Shown: positions 45,912-55,346 of the stretch, piece by piece
Layout of the letters: each line of letters begins with the position of its first letter
Numbering within the stretch: position 1 is the stretch's first letter
DNA from: Brevibacterium album DSM 18261
Lineage (GTDB): Bacteria > Actinomycetota > Actinomycetes > Actinomycetales > Brevibacteriaceae
Assembly: GCF_000426445.1 (NCBI RefSeq)
Contig: NZ_KE384526.1
Location: 481,213-545,212 of the forward strand
DNA length: 64,000 nt
Reading direction: 5' to 3'
Notes under the pieces: generated by a model
What the model saw: the letters and a program-made list of their open reading frames with translations, nothing else
What the model was told of the DNA's origin: nothing
Database searches by the model: none
Translations under genes and position numbers: made by a program

Positions 45912-47060
45912 TCAGCCCTCCTGGGACTCGGGCGCGTGCGCGGTGAGGGCGTCCTCATAGGCTTTCAGCACTCGAGTTCCGGGGAGACCAGCGGCGTCAT
46001 AGGACTCGGCCCACTCCTGCCGCACGGGATCGAGGAGCGCGGCGAACTCCTCCTTCTGCGCACCCTCGAACTCGGTGAAGACCACTCCGGCCTCCCGCAT
46101 CACCGCCTCGGCCGCGGGGTTCTCCTCCGTGATGCCCGCGCACAGCCGGGCGGAGGCGGCATCGGCGGCACTGCTGATCCGCTCCCGCTCGGCGGCGGTC
46201 AGCTCCTGCCAGACGTCCTCGGCGATCACATAGGGGATCGCGAAGCTGCCGGCGTTGAGGCCCTTCGTGGAGTATCGGAGGACCTCCTCGAGCCGGTACG
46301 GGGTCACGCTCGCATAGGGGAAGGAGATGCCGTCCACGGTGTGCCGGGACAGGGCCTCGTAGGCATCCGCGGCCGGCATGCTCACGGGCGCGGCGCCGAG
46401 GGCGTCCACATTCGCGTCCATCGCACCGCCGGAGGAGCGGATCGTCAGCCCCGCGAGGTCGGCGGGCTCCCGAACCGGACGGTTCGCGGTCATGATCTCG
46501 TAGCCCGGGAGCACCGCGACCCACAGCGGCCGCAGCCCCCGCGGCTCGTACTCCTCGCGGTAGAGCACCCCGTCCTCGTCCAGGAGGTCGAGGAGCGCGG
46601 CCGAGGCCTGGCACGGGTCCTCCGCGAGCCCCGGCAGGTCCGTCACGCTGGACAGCGGCAGCTGGTCGGACAGGTAGGCGGCCGCTGCGGGAGCGATGTC
46701 GATCGTGCCCGCCTGCGTGAGGTCGGCGATGTCACGGGGGCTGCCCAGCTGCCCCGAGGGGTAGTACTCGACCTCGAGGGATCCTTCCCCCGGTGCGGCG
46801 ACATCTCCGAGGAAGCCCTCGACCCCGTGGCGGGCGAACATGTGCGTCGTCGAATAGCTGTCGGCGAGCTTGAGCACCGGCGCCTCCGTCTCCGGCGCCG
46901 CGCAGCCGGCGAGCGCCAGCGCCGCCGCCAGGACGATCCCGCAGAGACCGCGTCGGGCCCTGCGCGTGCTCCGCGCCGTCCGTGAGCCCCGCGCTCTCAG
47001 TGAGCCCCGCGCTGTCCGTGTGCTCCGCCGCGCCGGCGGAACGTCGTCGTGCTCCGGCAC
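45912..47060 (-). CDS. dctP: TRAP transporter substrate-binding lipoprotein (DctP)
   Basis: DctP captures the substrate outside the membrane. The GTG at 47060 is preceded by GGAGG at ideal spacing. The 382-residue product has a long Arg-rich N-terminus, then a membrane segment ending in the lipobox LALAGC, so it should be a lipoprotein. The mature part has DctP features: YYPSGQLGSPRDIADLTQAGTID, LPGYEIMTANRPV, DLAGLTIRSSGG, and DGISFPYASVTPYRLEEVLRY. The substrate is probably a carboxylate, because most DctP proteins bind one. Confidence 0.92.
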   Translation of the reverse strand: MPEHDDVPPARRSTRTARGSLRARGSRTARSTRRARRGLCGIVLAAALALAGCAAPETEAPVLKLADSYSTTHMFARHGVEGFLGDVAAPGEGSLEVEYYPSGQLGSPRDIADLTQAGTIDIAPAAAAYLSDQLPLSSVTDLPGLAEDPCQASAALLDLLDEDGVLYREEYEPRGLRPLWVAVLPGYEIMTANRPVREPADLAGLTIRSSGGAMDANVDALGAAPVSMPAADAYEALSRHTVDGISFPYASVTPYRLEEVLRYSTKGLNAGSFAIPYVIAEDVWQELTAAERERISSAADAASARLCAGITEENPAAEAVMREAGVVFTEFEGAQKEEFAALLDPVRQEWAESYDAAGLPGTRVLKAYEDALTAHAPESQEG

Positions 47061-47112
47061 CGGAATACCTCCATTGGCATTTGCGAACCTGAGTTCGGTA
47101 ACACGAACGATG

Positions 47113-47823
47113 CTACTGCCGAGACCACTCGGGGGCAAGGCCTCCCACCGGCCCCGCCACGATCTCCGCATGCGCCCTGAGGTGATCCCGCATCGCCGCC
47201 TCGGCAGCGACGGCGTCCCCGTCGGAGAACGCCGCGAGGATCCGCTCATGGGCCCGCACCGTCTCCCGCAGCTCCGGCTCCCGGATGCGCAGCGGGTCGT
47301 CGGTGAGCTCGCGGATGGGCCCGTGCAGCCCCTCCACGACCGCGGCGAGCACGGCATTGCCGCTGCTGTGCGCGATGAGGGAGTGGAAGCGGGCATTGGC
47401 CTCGAAGAACTCCGAGCGCGTCCGGGCCCGCACCATCGCCCGCTGGAGCCCCGCGAGCTCACCCCGCGCCTCGGCGGAGATCCGGTCGGCCGCGAGCGCG
47501 GCGCACCGGGGCTCGAGTTCGAGGCGGGCCTCGGCCAGATCCGCCGCGGGGAAGCCCGCGCGGCCGACCGCCTGCCGCAGGGCGGCGGTCACGGGACCGG
47601 GGCCGGGTGCGGACACGAAGGTGCCGCCGCCCCTGCCGACGCGCCGCTCCACCAGCCCCTCCGCCGCGAGCGCGGCCAGCGCGGCCCGCACCGTCGTCCG
47701 GCTGACACCGTGGGCCTCGGCCAGCGAGCGCTCGGGCGGCAGGGCCGAGCCCACCGCGCACTCCCCGCCCGTGATCGCCTCCCGCAGCCGCCCGGCCACG
47801 CGCGCGGTCCCGCTCCCGCCCAT
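47113..47823 (-). CDS. GntR-family regulator, FCD (FadR) subfamily
   Basis: The 236-residue protein has an N-terminal winged helix (RLREAITGGECAVGSALPPERSLAEAHGVSRTTVRAALAALAAEGLV) and a helical FCD ligand-binding domain with metal-site histidines (FHSLIAHSSGN, AHERILAAFSDGD, AEAAMRDHLRAH). It heads the TRAP operon and is divergent from the acyl-CoA dehydrogenase gene. The shared 71-bp intergenic region holds a likely operator, so it is the probable repressor of both transcripts. Confidence 0.93.
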   Translation of the reverse strand: MGGSGTARVAGRLREAITGGECAVGSALPPERSLAEAHGVSRTTVRAALAALAAEGLVERRVGRGGGTFVSAPGPGPVTAALRQAVGRAGFPAADLAEARLELEPRCAALAADRISAEARGELAGLQRAMVRARTRSEFFEANARFHSLIAHSSGNAVLAAVVEGLHGPIRELTDDPLRIREPELRETVRAHERILAAFSDGDAVAAEAAMRDHLRAHAEIVAGPVGGLAPEWSRQ

Positions 47824-47849
47824 GCGCCCTCCTTCACATTCGCACTCAA

Positions 47850-47860
47850 TGGTAGTACCT
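47850..47860. promoter_or_regulatory. Likely GntR/FadR-type operator
   Basis: TGGTAGTACCT fits the FadR-subfamily pattern T.GT...AC.(A/T), a short imperfect palindrome. It lies between the divergent GntR and acyl-CoA dehydrogenase starts. Confidence 0.5.
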
Positions 47861-47894
47861 TAAAGCCGAATGGCACGCACTATGAGGAGGACAC

Positions 47895-49061
47895 GTGGGA
47901 TTCGGACTCACCGAGGCGCAGGAGGAGATCGCCCAGGCCGCACGGGAGATCGTCGCTCCCTTCGACGACGAGTACTGGTCCGAGAAGGACGCATCCAAGG
48001 AGTTCCCCCGGGAGTTCTACGATCATCTCGCCGCGCACGGCTGGCTGGGCATCACCACTCCGGAGGAGTACGGCGGCGGGGGCATGGGGATCACGGAGGC
48101 CACCCTCCTGCTGGAGGCGATCGCCGCCGGGGGCGGGGCGATGAATGCCGCGAGCGCCGTGCACATGACGATCTTCGGCATGCACCCCGTCATCGTCCAC
48201 GGCTCCGAGGAGCTCCGCCGCGAGAACCTCCCCCGGGTGGCCTCGGGGGATCTCCACGTGTGCTTCGGGGTGACGGAGCCGGATGCCGGTCTCGACACCA
48301 CGCGGATCACCACCTTCGCCCGTCGCCGTGGGGAGGACTACGTGGTCAGCGGCCGCAAGGTGTGGATCTCCAAGGCCGTCGAGTCGGAGAAGATCCTGCT
48401 GCTGACCCGCACCACCCCTCGCGAGGACGTCGAACGGCCCACGGACGGCCTCACCCTCTTCTTCACGGACCTCGACCGCAGGCACGTGGACGTGCGGCCC
48501 ATCCGCAAGATCGGGCGCAACGCGGTGACCTCCAATGAGCTCGTCATCGACGACCTCGTGATCCCGGCCGCGCACCGCGTGGGCGAGGAGGGCAAGGGCT
48601 TCACGTACATCCTCGACGGCCTCAACCCCGAGCGCATGCTCATCGCCGCCGAGGCCCTGGGGATCGGGCGTGCCGCGCTGGCGAAGGCCACGGCATATGC
48701 GAAGGAGCGGGTGGTCTTCGACCGCCCCATCGGCATGAATCAGGGCCTCCAGTTCCCGCTCGCGGACTCGCTCGCGAAGCTCGACGCCGCGGAGCTCGCC
48801 CTGCGCAAGGCCACGTGGACCTACGACCAGGGGCTGCCCAGCGGACGCGAGGCCAACACCGCGAAGTACCTCTGTGCCGAGGCCGGGGTGGATGCCGCCG
48901 ACCGCGCGCTCCAGGTGCACGGCGGCATGGGCTACTCCGAGGAGTACCACGTGGGCCGCTACCTCCGCGAGGTCCGGCTCATGAAGATCGCGCCGGTGAG
49001 CCAGGAGATGGTGCTCAACTACCTGGGCACCAAGGTGCTGGGCCTGCCCCGCTCGTACTGA
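47895..49061 (+). CDS. Acyl-CoA dehydrogenase
   Basis: The flavoenzyme introduces a double bond into an acyl-CoA. The GTG at 47895 follows GAGGAGGAC and gives 388 residues. Family blocks are present: TPEEYGGGGMGITEATLLLEAIA, CFGVTEPDAGLDTTRI, KVWISKAVESEKILLLTRT, and ALQVHGGMGYSEEYHVGRYLREVR. It is divergent from, and probably co-regulated with, the TRAP/CoA-transferase operon, so it should oxidise the acyl-CoA made by the CoA-transferase. No electron-transfer flavoprotein or enoyl-CoA hydratase is present in the cluster. Confidence 0.92.
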   Translation: MGFGLTEAQEEIAQAAREIVAPFDDEYWSEKDASKEFPREFYDHLAAHGWLGITTPEEYGGGGMGITEATLLLEAIAAGGGAMNAASAVHMTIFGMHPVIVHGSEELRRENLPRVASGDLHVCFGVTEPDAGLDTTRITTFARRRGEDYVVSGRKVWISKAVESEKILLLTRTTPREDVERPTDGLTLFFTDLDRRHVDVRPIRKIGRNAVTSNELVIDDLVIPAAHRVGEEGKGFTYILDGLNPERMLIAAEALGIGRAALAKATAYAKERVVFDRPIGMNQGLQFPLADSLAKLDAAELALRKATWTYDQGLPSGREANTAKYLCAEAGVDAADRALQVHGGMGYSEEYHVGRYLREVRLMKIAPVSQEMVLNYLGTKVLGLPRSY

Positions 49062-49219
49062 CGCACCCACCGCGGGCGGATCGCCGTGGTTGTGCACGCG
49101 AGGGCTCCCGGCGATTCCGCACGCGGCGTCTCCGCTTTCACACGCTGCAGCGCCGCAGTGCGGAGATTGAGTGCGGGAAGCCGGAGGGCGGGTGCTGTTC
49201 CGGCGGCAGGCACACAAGA

Positions 49220-49261
49220 GGGGCGGAGCTGAGGACCCGTACGGGTCCTCAGCTCCGCCCC
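49220..49261. terminator. Perfect palindromic terminator between acyl-CoA dehydrogenase and folD
   Basis: A fully self-complementary 42-bp sequence (centre at 49240/49241, GTAC) forms a stem of up to 19 pairs. It can serve both convergent genes. The rest of 49062-49293 shows weaker GC-rich hairpins only. Confidence 0.85.
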
Positions 49262-49293
49262 CTGCACGACCGAGAGCCGGGCAGCCCCGGTGC

Positions 49294-50205
49294 TCAGCCT
49301 GCGGCTGCCTGCCGTTCGGCGATCTCGACGACGTTGACAAGCAGCATCGCACGCGTCATCGGCCCCACGCCCCCGGGGTTGGGGGTGTAGTACGCGGCCT
49401 GCTCACGGGCGGCGGCGTCGATGTCGCCCACCACGCGGGACTTGCCGGTCTCTGCGTCCGTCTCCCGGGAGACGCCCACGTCCACGAGCACGGCGCCGGG
49501 CCTGACCATGTCCGCCGTGACGATCCCCGCCTGCCCCGCCGCCGCGACGATGACATCGGCCTGGGACACGAGCGAGGCGAGGTCCTGCGTCCCCGTGTGG
49601 GTGAGGGTGACGGTCGCATTCACGTCCTTGCGCGTGAGCAGCAGGCCGATGGGCCTGCCCACCGTCACACCGCGCCCCAGCACCACCACGTGCTTGCCGT
49701 TCAGCTCCACGCCGTGACGGCTCAGGAGCTCCACGATGCCGTGCGGGGTGCACGGCAGCGGCGTGTCGATCTCCTCGCGGACCCGCAGCACCAGGTTGCC
49801 CAGGTTCTGCGGGTGCAGCCCGTCGGCGTCCTTGGCCGGGTCGATGAGGCTGAGCACGCGGTTCTCGTCGATGCCCGCCGGCAGCGGCAGCTGGACGATG
49901 TAGCCCGTGCACTCCGGGTTCTCGTTGAGGCGCTGCACTGCCGCCTCGATCTCGGCCTGCGTGGCGGTCTCGGGCAGGTCCTCGCGAATGGAGGCGATCC
50001 CGATCTCAGCACAGTCGCGGTGCTTGCCCGCCACATACCACTGGGAGCCGGGGTCCTCGCCCACGAGGAGCGTGCCCAGACCGGCTCGCACGCCATTCTC
50101 GCCCAGTGCGGCCACCCGCTCGGAGAGCTCGGACTTGATGGCGGCCGCGGTCGCCTTGCCGTCGAGCTTCACAGCGCCCTGGGTCTCTGCCGTCTGCTGC
50201 GTCAT
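49294..50205 (-). CDS. folD: Methylenetetrahydrofolate dehydrogenase/cyclohydrolase
   Basis: The bifunctional enzyme interconverts 5,10-methylene-THF and 10-formyl-THF with NADP. The 303-residue protein has the YVxxK catalytic motif at 57-61 (YVAGK), [57 protein letters not shown] (Rossmann site) and [16 protein letters not shown]. Its start overlaps the glyA stop by one base. The pair runs one-carbon transfer from serine. Confidence 0.97.
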   Translation of the reverse strand: MTQQTAETQGAVKLDGKATAAAIKSELSERVAALGENGVRAGLGTLLVGEDPGSQWYVAGKHRDCAEIGIASIREDLPETATQAEIEAAVQRLNENPECTGYIVQLPLPAGIDENRVLSLIDPAKDADGLHPQNLGNLVLRVREEIDTPLPCTPHGIVELLSRHGVELNGKHVVVLGRGVTVGRPIGLLLTRKDVNATVTLTHTGTQDLASLVSQADVIVAAAGQAGIVTADMVRPGAVLVDVGVSRETDAETGKSRVVGDIDAAAREQAAYYTPNPGGVGPMTRAMLLVNVVEIAERQAAAG

Positions 50206-51488
50206 CAGTACTGCTCCAGACCTTCGTAGAGCGGGAAGCCGTCGGTGAGGCGCAGGACCCGGGCCCGCAGCGCATCGGCATCGGCGCCGGGCTTGAGCGC
50301 CTGGGCGATGATGTCGGCGACCTCGGTGAACTCCTCCGCACCGAACCCGCGGGAGGCGAGCGCCGGGGTGCCGATCCGCAGGCCCGAGGTGACCATCGGG
50401 GGCCGCGGGTCGAAGGGCACCGCGTTGCGATTGACGGTGATGCCCACGCTGTGGAGCAGGTCCTCGGCCTCCTGGCCGTTGAGCGGCGAGTTCCGCAGGT
50501 CGACGAGGACGAGGTGCACATCGGTGCCGCCCGTGAGCACCTGGACCCCGGCCTCGGCGACATCGGCCTCCTGCAGGCGGTCGGCGAGGATCTGCGCGCC
50601 CTCGAGGGTGCGCTCCTGCTTGGTCCGGAACTCGGCCTCGGCGGCGAGCTTGAAGGCCACGGCCTTGGCCGCGACCACGTGCATGAGCGGGCCGCCCTGC
50701 TGACCGGGGAACACGGCGGAGTTGAGCTTCTTCGCGTGCGCCTCATCGCGCGAGAGGATGAAGCCCGAGCGCGGACCGCCGATCGTCTTGTGCACCGTCG
50801 AGGAGACGACATCGGCGACCGGGACGGGGTTCGGGTGGAGGCCCGCGGCGACGAGCCCGGCGAAGTGGGCCATGTCCACCCACAGCGTCGCCTCGACCTC
50901 GTCGGCGATCTCGCGGAAGGCGTCGAAGTCGAGCTGACGGGGGTAGGCTGACCAGCCCGCGACGATCACCTTGGGGCGGTGCTCGAGCGCGCGCTTGCGC
51001 ACGACGTCCATGTCGATGCGGTGCGTGGCGGGATCGACCTCGTAGGAGGCGACATCGTAGAGGCGGCCGGAGAAGTTGATCTTCATGCCGTGGGTGAGGT
51101 GGCCGCCGTGGGCCAGGTCCAGGCCCAGCATCTTGTCCCCGGAGCGGGCGAAGGCGTGCATGACGGCGGCATTCGCCGAGGCGCCGGAGTGGGGCTGCAC
51201 GTTCGCATAGGCCGCGCCGAACAGGCTCTTCGCCCGCTCGATCGCGAGGTTCTCCGCGACATCGACGAACTCGCAGCCGCCGTAGTAGCGGCGGCCGGGG
51301 TAGCCCTCCGCGTACTTGTTGGTGAGCACGGAGCCCTGCGTCTGCAGGACCGCGCGCGGCACGAAGTTCTCCGAGGCGATCATCTCGAGGGTCCCGCGCT
51401 GACGGGACAGCTCCTGGTCGAGGACCTGGGCGATCTCTGGATCGATGTCTGCGAGGCCTGCGTTGAACGCAGCCGTGGCGTCGGACAT
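50205..51488 (-). CDS. glyA: Serine hydroxymethyltransferase
   Basis: The PLP enzyme makes glycine and methylene-THF from serine. The ATG at 51488 gives 427 residues beginning [26 protein letters not shown]. The conserved blocks are [48 protein letters not shown], the PLP-lysine motif [14 protein letters not shown], and a C-terminal [26 protein letters not shown] site precedes the start. It is coupled to folD downstream. Confidence 0.98.
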   Translation of the reverse strand: MSDATAAFNAGLADIDPEIAQVLDQELSRQRGTLEMIASENFVPRAVLQTQGSVLTNKYAEGYPGRRYYGGCEFVDVAENLAIERAKSLFGAAYANVQPHSGASANAAVMHAFARSGDKMLGLDLAHGGHLTHGMKINFSGRLYDVASYEVDPATHRIDMDVVRKRALEHRPKVIVAGWSAYPRQLDFDAFREIADEVEATLWVDMAHFAGLVAAGLHPNPVPVADVVSSTVHKTIGGPRSGFILSRDEAHAKKLNSAVFPGQQGGPLMHVVAAKAVAFKLAAEAEFRTKQERTLEGAQILADRLQEADVAEAGVQVLTGGTDVHLVLVDLRNSPLNGQEAEDLLHSVGITVNRNAVPFDPRPPMVTSGLRIGTPALASRGFGAEEFTEVADIIAQALKPGADADALRARVLRLTDGFPLYEGLEQY

Positions 51489-51574
51489 GTGAGGACTCTC
51501 CTGAGGTGGGCAGTGAAATCGGGTGAGCGCGGCGGCCGGTTCTCCGCCTGTGCTCAGATTAACAGCTTTCCGAT

Positions 51575-51586
51575 CTGATATATCAG
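51575..51586. promoter_or_regulatory. AT-rich palindrome upstream of glyA
   Basis: CTGATATATCAG is a perfect 12-bp palindrome 87 bp upstream of the glyA start and about 94 bp before the divergent ligase gene. It is the only AT-rich spot in the region. It could be an operator or part of a promoter for either gene. Confidence 0.4.
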
Positions 51587-51679
51587 TTGTTCGGGCAGTT
51601 TTCCCGGCATCCCGTCCGCGCACCGTGTCAGTTTCGTTGCGTCGCGCCCTTCTCACGGCCCCGGACGCCCACTAGGTTC

Positions 51680-53299
51680 ATGGGCATGACGTCGAAGAAG
51701 CCGCACGGCCGGCTGCGCCGCCTCCCGATCCCCGCCGGTCCCGTGAACCTCGCGCGCCAGGCCTTCCTCCGCTTCGCGAACGTGGGGCTCACGGCCGCCT
51801 ACGGCGCCTACCGGGTCCACCCCGCAGTGTGGCGGGCCACCGCTCGGAACTACCATCCGGCCCTCGCGCGCTTCGCGAGGCTCAACGCCTGGATGATCTG
51901 CCAGCAGGCCTCGCTCGACGTGCCCGCCTATCAGGACCACCTGGCCGAGCACGGCTACTCCTTCCGCTGGTGGGACCTGGAGAACTATCCGCTGACATCG
52001 AAGGACTCCTATGTGCGCAGGTACACGGAGGACCAGCGCTGCTGGAACGGGGAGATCGAGCTCGCCGGGACCGTGATCGACGAGTCCTCCGGCTCCTCCG
52101 GCACGCCCTTCAACTGGATGCGCTCCAAGCGCGAGCTGCGCACCGTCCACAAGAACGTTGCCGGTTACGTGACCCTGCTCTTCGGCTCGCAGAACCTGTT
52201 CTGCATCAACGCATTCTCGATGGGCGCATGGGCCACCGGCACCAACACGGGGCTCGCGATGGCGCAGGTCGCCGCCGTGAAGAACACCGGACCGGACCTC
52301 GAGAAGATCCTCGACACCCTCGCGCACTTCGGTCCGGGCTTCACCTACCTCGTGAGCGCCTATCCGCCGTTCCTCAAGCACCTCGTGGACCGCATGGACC
52401 AGGAGCCCGAGCGCTGGGCCGGCTACGCGATCAGCGGCTTCGTGGGCGGCGAGGCGATGACGGAGGGACTGCGCGACTACCTCGAGGCCCGCCTGGAGCG
52501 CGTGTACTCCGGCTACGGCGCCAGCGACCTCACGATCGGGATGGCCGGGGAGTCCGATCTCTCCGTCGTCCTCCGCCGGGCGCTGGACTCGCATCCCGGC
52601 TTCCGCGCCGCGGTGCTGGGCGAGGACGAGGCGCGCACGCCCATGGTGTTCCAGTACAACCCGCTCGAGACCTACCTCGAGACGACGGCCGAGGACGAGC
52701 TCGTCGTCACCATCAACTCCGCCTCCGTCATGAGCCCGCGCCTGCGCTACAATATCGGCGACGAGGCCCGGCTCATCGACTTCCCCGACATGGTCGAGCT
52801 CACCCGCCCCTTCCCCGAGCTCGCCGAGGCGTGCTCGCGCGCCTTCCGCAGCCAGCGCATGCGGCTGCCGTTCGTGCTGCTCTTCGGCCGCTCGGACTCG
52901 ACCATCAGCTACATGGGCGCGAACATCTACCCGCTCGACGTGGAGAACGGCCTCTACCGCGACAACCCCCGCGCCCGCCTCATCGAGTCCTTCCGCACCG
53001 AGCTCGTGGAGGTGGGCGGGCTCGAGGTGCGACCCGTGCTCCACATCGAGCTGCGGGATCCGGCGACGGTCCCCGAGGCCGCGCTCAGCGAGTCCGAGCG
53101 CGCGGAGATGGCAGAGGCGACCGCGGCGGGGGTCGTCGCGCACCTGGCGCAGGTCTCCCGGGACTTCCGCGCCTCGCTCGAGGAGGATCCCTCCGCGGCC
53201 GAGGTGGGCGTCGTCGTCCACGACCACCGCAGCGGCCCCTTCGCCGGCGGGCCGGAGAAGATCAAGAACGTCTACCTCATGAGGGGCGAGCGCGCATGA
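51680..53299 (+). CDS. PaaK-like adenylate-forming enzyme of unknown substrate
   Basis: The 539-residue protein has the ANL-superfamily P-loop region as DESSGSSGTPFNW, a middle GYAISGFVGGEAMTEGLRDYLEAR, the A5-like YSGYGASDLTIGM and RYNIGDEARLIDF, close to phenylacetate-CoA ligase and CapK-type proteins. An extra N-terminal helical region (RLNAWMICQQASLDVPAYQDHLAEHGY) fits the PaaK/CapK family. The start is the ATG at 51680 or 51686. It is the first of four overlapping genes. It may activate a carboxylate as acyl-AMP and transfer it to CoA or to another acceptor; neither is shown. Confidence 0.72.
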   Translation: MGMTSKKPHGRLRRLPIPAGPVNLARQAFLRFANVGLTAAYGAYRVHPAVWRATARNYHPALARFARLNAWMICQQASLDVPAYQDHLAEHGYSFRWWDLENYPLTSKDSYVRRYTEDQRCWNGEIELAGTVIDESSGSSGTPFNWMRSKRELRTVHKNVAGYVTLLFGSQNLFCINAFSMGAWATGTNTGLAMAQVAAVKNTGPDLEKILDTLAHFGPGFTYLVSAYPPFLKHLVDRMDQEPERWAGYAISGFVGGEAMTEGLRDYLEARLERVYSGYGASDLTIGMAGESDLSVVLRRALDSHPGFRAAVLGEDEARTPMVFQYNPLETYLETTAEDELVVTINSASVMSPRLRYNIGDEARLIDFPDMVELTRPFPELAEACSRAFRSQRMRLPFVLLFGRSDSTISYMGANIYPLDVENGLYRDNPRARLIESFRTELVEVGGLEVRPVLHIELRDPATVPEAALSESERAEMAEATAAGVVAHLAQVSRDFRASLEEDPSAAEVGVVVHDHRSGPFAGGPEKIKNVYLMRGERA

Positions 53300-54030
53300 G
53301 ATCGAACGACTTCTCCGCGGGACCGCCCCAGGCGAGGGCGGAGGCCTTCTTCCTCGGGATGAACAGGTACCGTTCCCCGGCGGCGATGCTCCGGCAGGTG
53401 CGGCGATGGTCAGCCGTCGCGCGGGCGCTGAAGCGGCATCCGGGCTACCTGTGGCACCGCAGCTACCTCGAGCTCCCCGACGGGATCGGGCTCATGGTCG
53501 CGTTCGCCGACCGCGATTCCCTGCTCGCCTTCGCCCGCACCCCCGAGCACCACGAGATCATGAAGTGGCTCGTGGGCGGTGGGGCGAAGGCACCGGCCCG
53601 CGGAGGCTTCATCCGCATCCTCGGCGCGGAGGAATGGGGCTACACCAACGGCGAGTTCCGGGCCGAGGACGGGCGAACGGAGCTCATCGAGGCCTTCACC
53701 CCGCTCTCGGACGAGGAGGTGGGAGGGGCGGGTGCGGAGACGGGCGACAGCGGGACAGCCGGACCGGGGGCGGACGGGCCGAGGACGGCCGGACCGGCCG
53801 CCGGGCGGCCCGCCCCGACCGCGGGGCTGTCCACGGCCGCGCCTGCCGGCAGCGCTCTCCCCAGCCTCCGCGCCTGGGCCGAACGGCGTCTGCGCACTCG
53901 CACAGCGGGTGAGCACGGGCGACCGGGAGCCGGGGGCCGGCCGAGCGACGGACAGCCGGGAGACAGCGGGCGGCCGCGAGCCGGTGACCGACCGGGAGAC
54001 GACCGGCAGCCGGAGCGGGGCCGGGAGTGA
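53296..54030 (+). CDS. Small alpha/beta-barrel-like protein with disordered tail
   Basis: The first 140 residues (FFLGMNRYRSPAAMLRQVRRWSAVARALKRHPGYLWHRSYLELPDGIGLMVAFADRDSLLAFARTPEHHEIM) have the strand-helix pattern and closing histidines of ferredoxin-like barrels, such as antibiotic-biosynthesis monooxygenase relatives, though I cannot assign a family firmly. About 100 further residues are Gly, Pro, Arg and Asp-rich and probably unstructured. The start overlaps the ligase stop by three bases and the stop overlaps the next gene. Role unknown. Confidence 0.6.
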   Translation: MRSNDFSAGPPQARAEAFFLGMNRYRSPAAMLRQVRRWSAVARALKRHPGYLWHRSYLELPDGIGLMVAFADRDSLLAFARTPEHHEIMKWLVGGGAKAPARGGFIRILGAEEWGYTNGEFRAEDGRTELIEAFTPLSDEEVGGAGAETGDSGTAGPGADGPRTAGPAAGRPAPTAGLSTAAPAGSALPSLRAWAERRLRTRTAGEHGRPGAGGRPSDGQPGDSGRPRAGDRPGDDRQPERGRE

Positions 54031-55346
54031 ACGCAGACCTCCTCGTCTCCCCCGTGGTCAGCCGCGCAGATCGGGGGGACTTCCTCGACCTGCCGGGGCG
54101 CCTGCACTCCGCGGCGGGTACCCACGGCCATCACGTGCCGCTCCTGCGCACGGAGGTGAGCGGCTGGCTCACGGGACGGGGGTGGTTCCCCGAGGCGATC
54201 ACCGGCCTGCTCGCCCGCACTGCCGCTGGGGAGCCGGTCGGGCGGATGATCGTGCACCATGCCGATTCCCTCGACGCGCGGCTCGGGGCCCGGACCCAGC
54301 TGTTCGGAGCGCTCGAGGCCGAGGACGCGGACGTCGTCCGTGCGCTCATCGGGGAGGCGGAGGCACACGGCCGCGAGCGGGGCCGCACCCGGCTGTTCGG
54401 TCCGGTCTCGCCGCTGCCCAATGTCACCGGCGGGGTCATGACGGACGGCTTCGCGCACCCCGGCTTCTTCGACACCGTGTGGACCCCGCCCTTCCTCGCG
54501 CAGGCGCTCGAGGCGGAGGGACTCTCGCGCTGGGGCGCGGCCCACACCTGGGAGGTCGATATCGCCGAGGTGCCGGCCGCGCTGCGCCGACCGCCCACCG
54601 CGTACGAACTCGAGCAGGCGGGGGTGCGCTTCCTGCGGCCCCGGCGTCGTCCCGGCTGGCTCGCCCATATGCTCCGGCCCGCGCTCAACGCCTCCTTCGC
54701 GCAGCTGCCCTATTTCACGGAGATCGGCGGGGCGCAGATGCGCGCACAGACCAGTGGGGTGGAGCTGCTCATGGACCCGCGGCTCGTCGTCCTGGCCGTG
54801 GAGGACGCAGGACCGCGGGAAGATGCAGGCGGGCCGGTGACGGCAGACGGGCGGCCGCCTCGCGCACGGCTCGCTGATCGGCTCGCACACCGGTTCACGG
54901 ATCGGTCCGCCCGCCCGGAGTACCTCGTCTCCTTCGCGCTCGTGCTCCCCGATCCCGTCGACGTCCTGCGCGCTCACGACGGGAGGCTGGGACCGCGGGC
55001 CGCTCTGGATCTGCTGCGATCCGCACGGGGCGCCTCGCGCACTGCGGTCCTCATCGTGCAGGGCACGCGCCCGGAGCACCAGGGCCGCGGCCTCCTGAGC
55101 CTGTGTGTGCGCAGGCTCTACGCGGCGCTGCACGCGGGTGGCTACGACCGTCTGCGGGTGACATTCATCGCCGAGGACAACCCGGCCTCGGCGGCGGTGT
55201 TCGCACGGGCCGGCGGCAGGAGGCTGCACGGGCTGTGCTTCTTCACCCGCGACCTCGCCACCGGCGCACGCGGCACCGGCGACACAGCCAGCGAGCGCCT
55301 CGACGGACCGGCCCTCGCAGGCAGCCCGGAGGCCGCGCATGGATGA
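54027..55346 (+). CDS. GNAT-like acyltransferase, 439 residues
   Basis: The product starts at a GTG overlapping the previous stop. The C-terminal part has an acetyl-CoA-type motif (GTRPEHQGRGLLSLCVRRLYAALHAGGYDRLRVTF, then EDNPASAAVFARAGG). The N-terminal part (GRLHSAAGTHGHHVPLLRTEV, RTRLFGPVSPLPNVTGGVMTDGF) matches uncharacterised GNAT-associated proteins seen with nonribosomal or CapK-like genes. It may transfer an activated group made by the first enzyme of the operon. No transmembrane segments are seen. Confidence 0.62.
   Translation: MNADLLVSPVVSRADRGDFLDLPGRLHSAAGTHGHHVPLLRTEVSGWLTGRGWFPEAITGLLARTAAGEPVGRMIVHHADSLDARLGARTQLFGALEAEDADVVRALIGEAEAHGRERGRTRLFGPVSPLPNVTGGVMTDGFAHPGFFDTVWTPPFLAQALEAEGLSRWGAAHTWEVDIAEVPAALRRPPTAYELEQAGVRFLRPRRRPGWLAHMLRPALNASFAQLPYFTEIGGAQMRAQTSGVELLMDPRLVVLAVEDAGPREDAGGPVTADGRPPRARLADRLAHRFTDRSARPEYLVSFALVLPDPVDVLRAHDGRLGPRAALDLLRSARGASRTAVLIVQGTRPEHQGRGLLSLCVRRLYAALHAGGYDRLRVTFIAEDNPASAAVFARAGGRRLHGLCFFTRDLATGARGTGDTASERLDGPALAGSPEAAHG

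Noticed and set aside
51489..51679. Glycine or THF riboswitch upstream of glyA
   Set aside because: I could not find the conserved glycine-aptamer or THF-aptamer elements. The region is short and shows only a palindrome.
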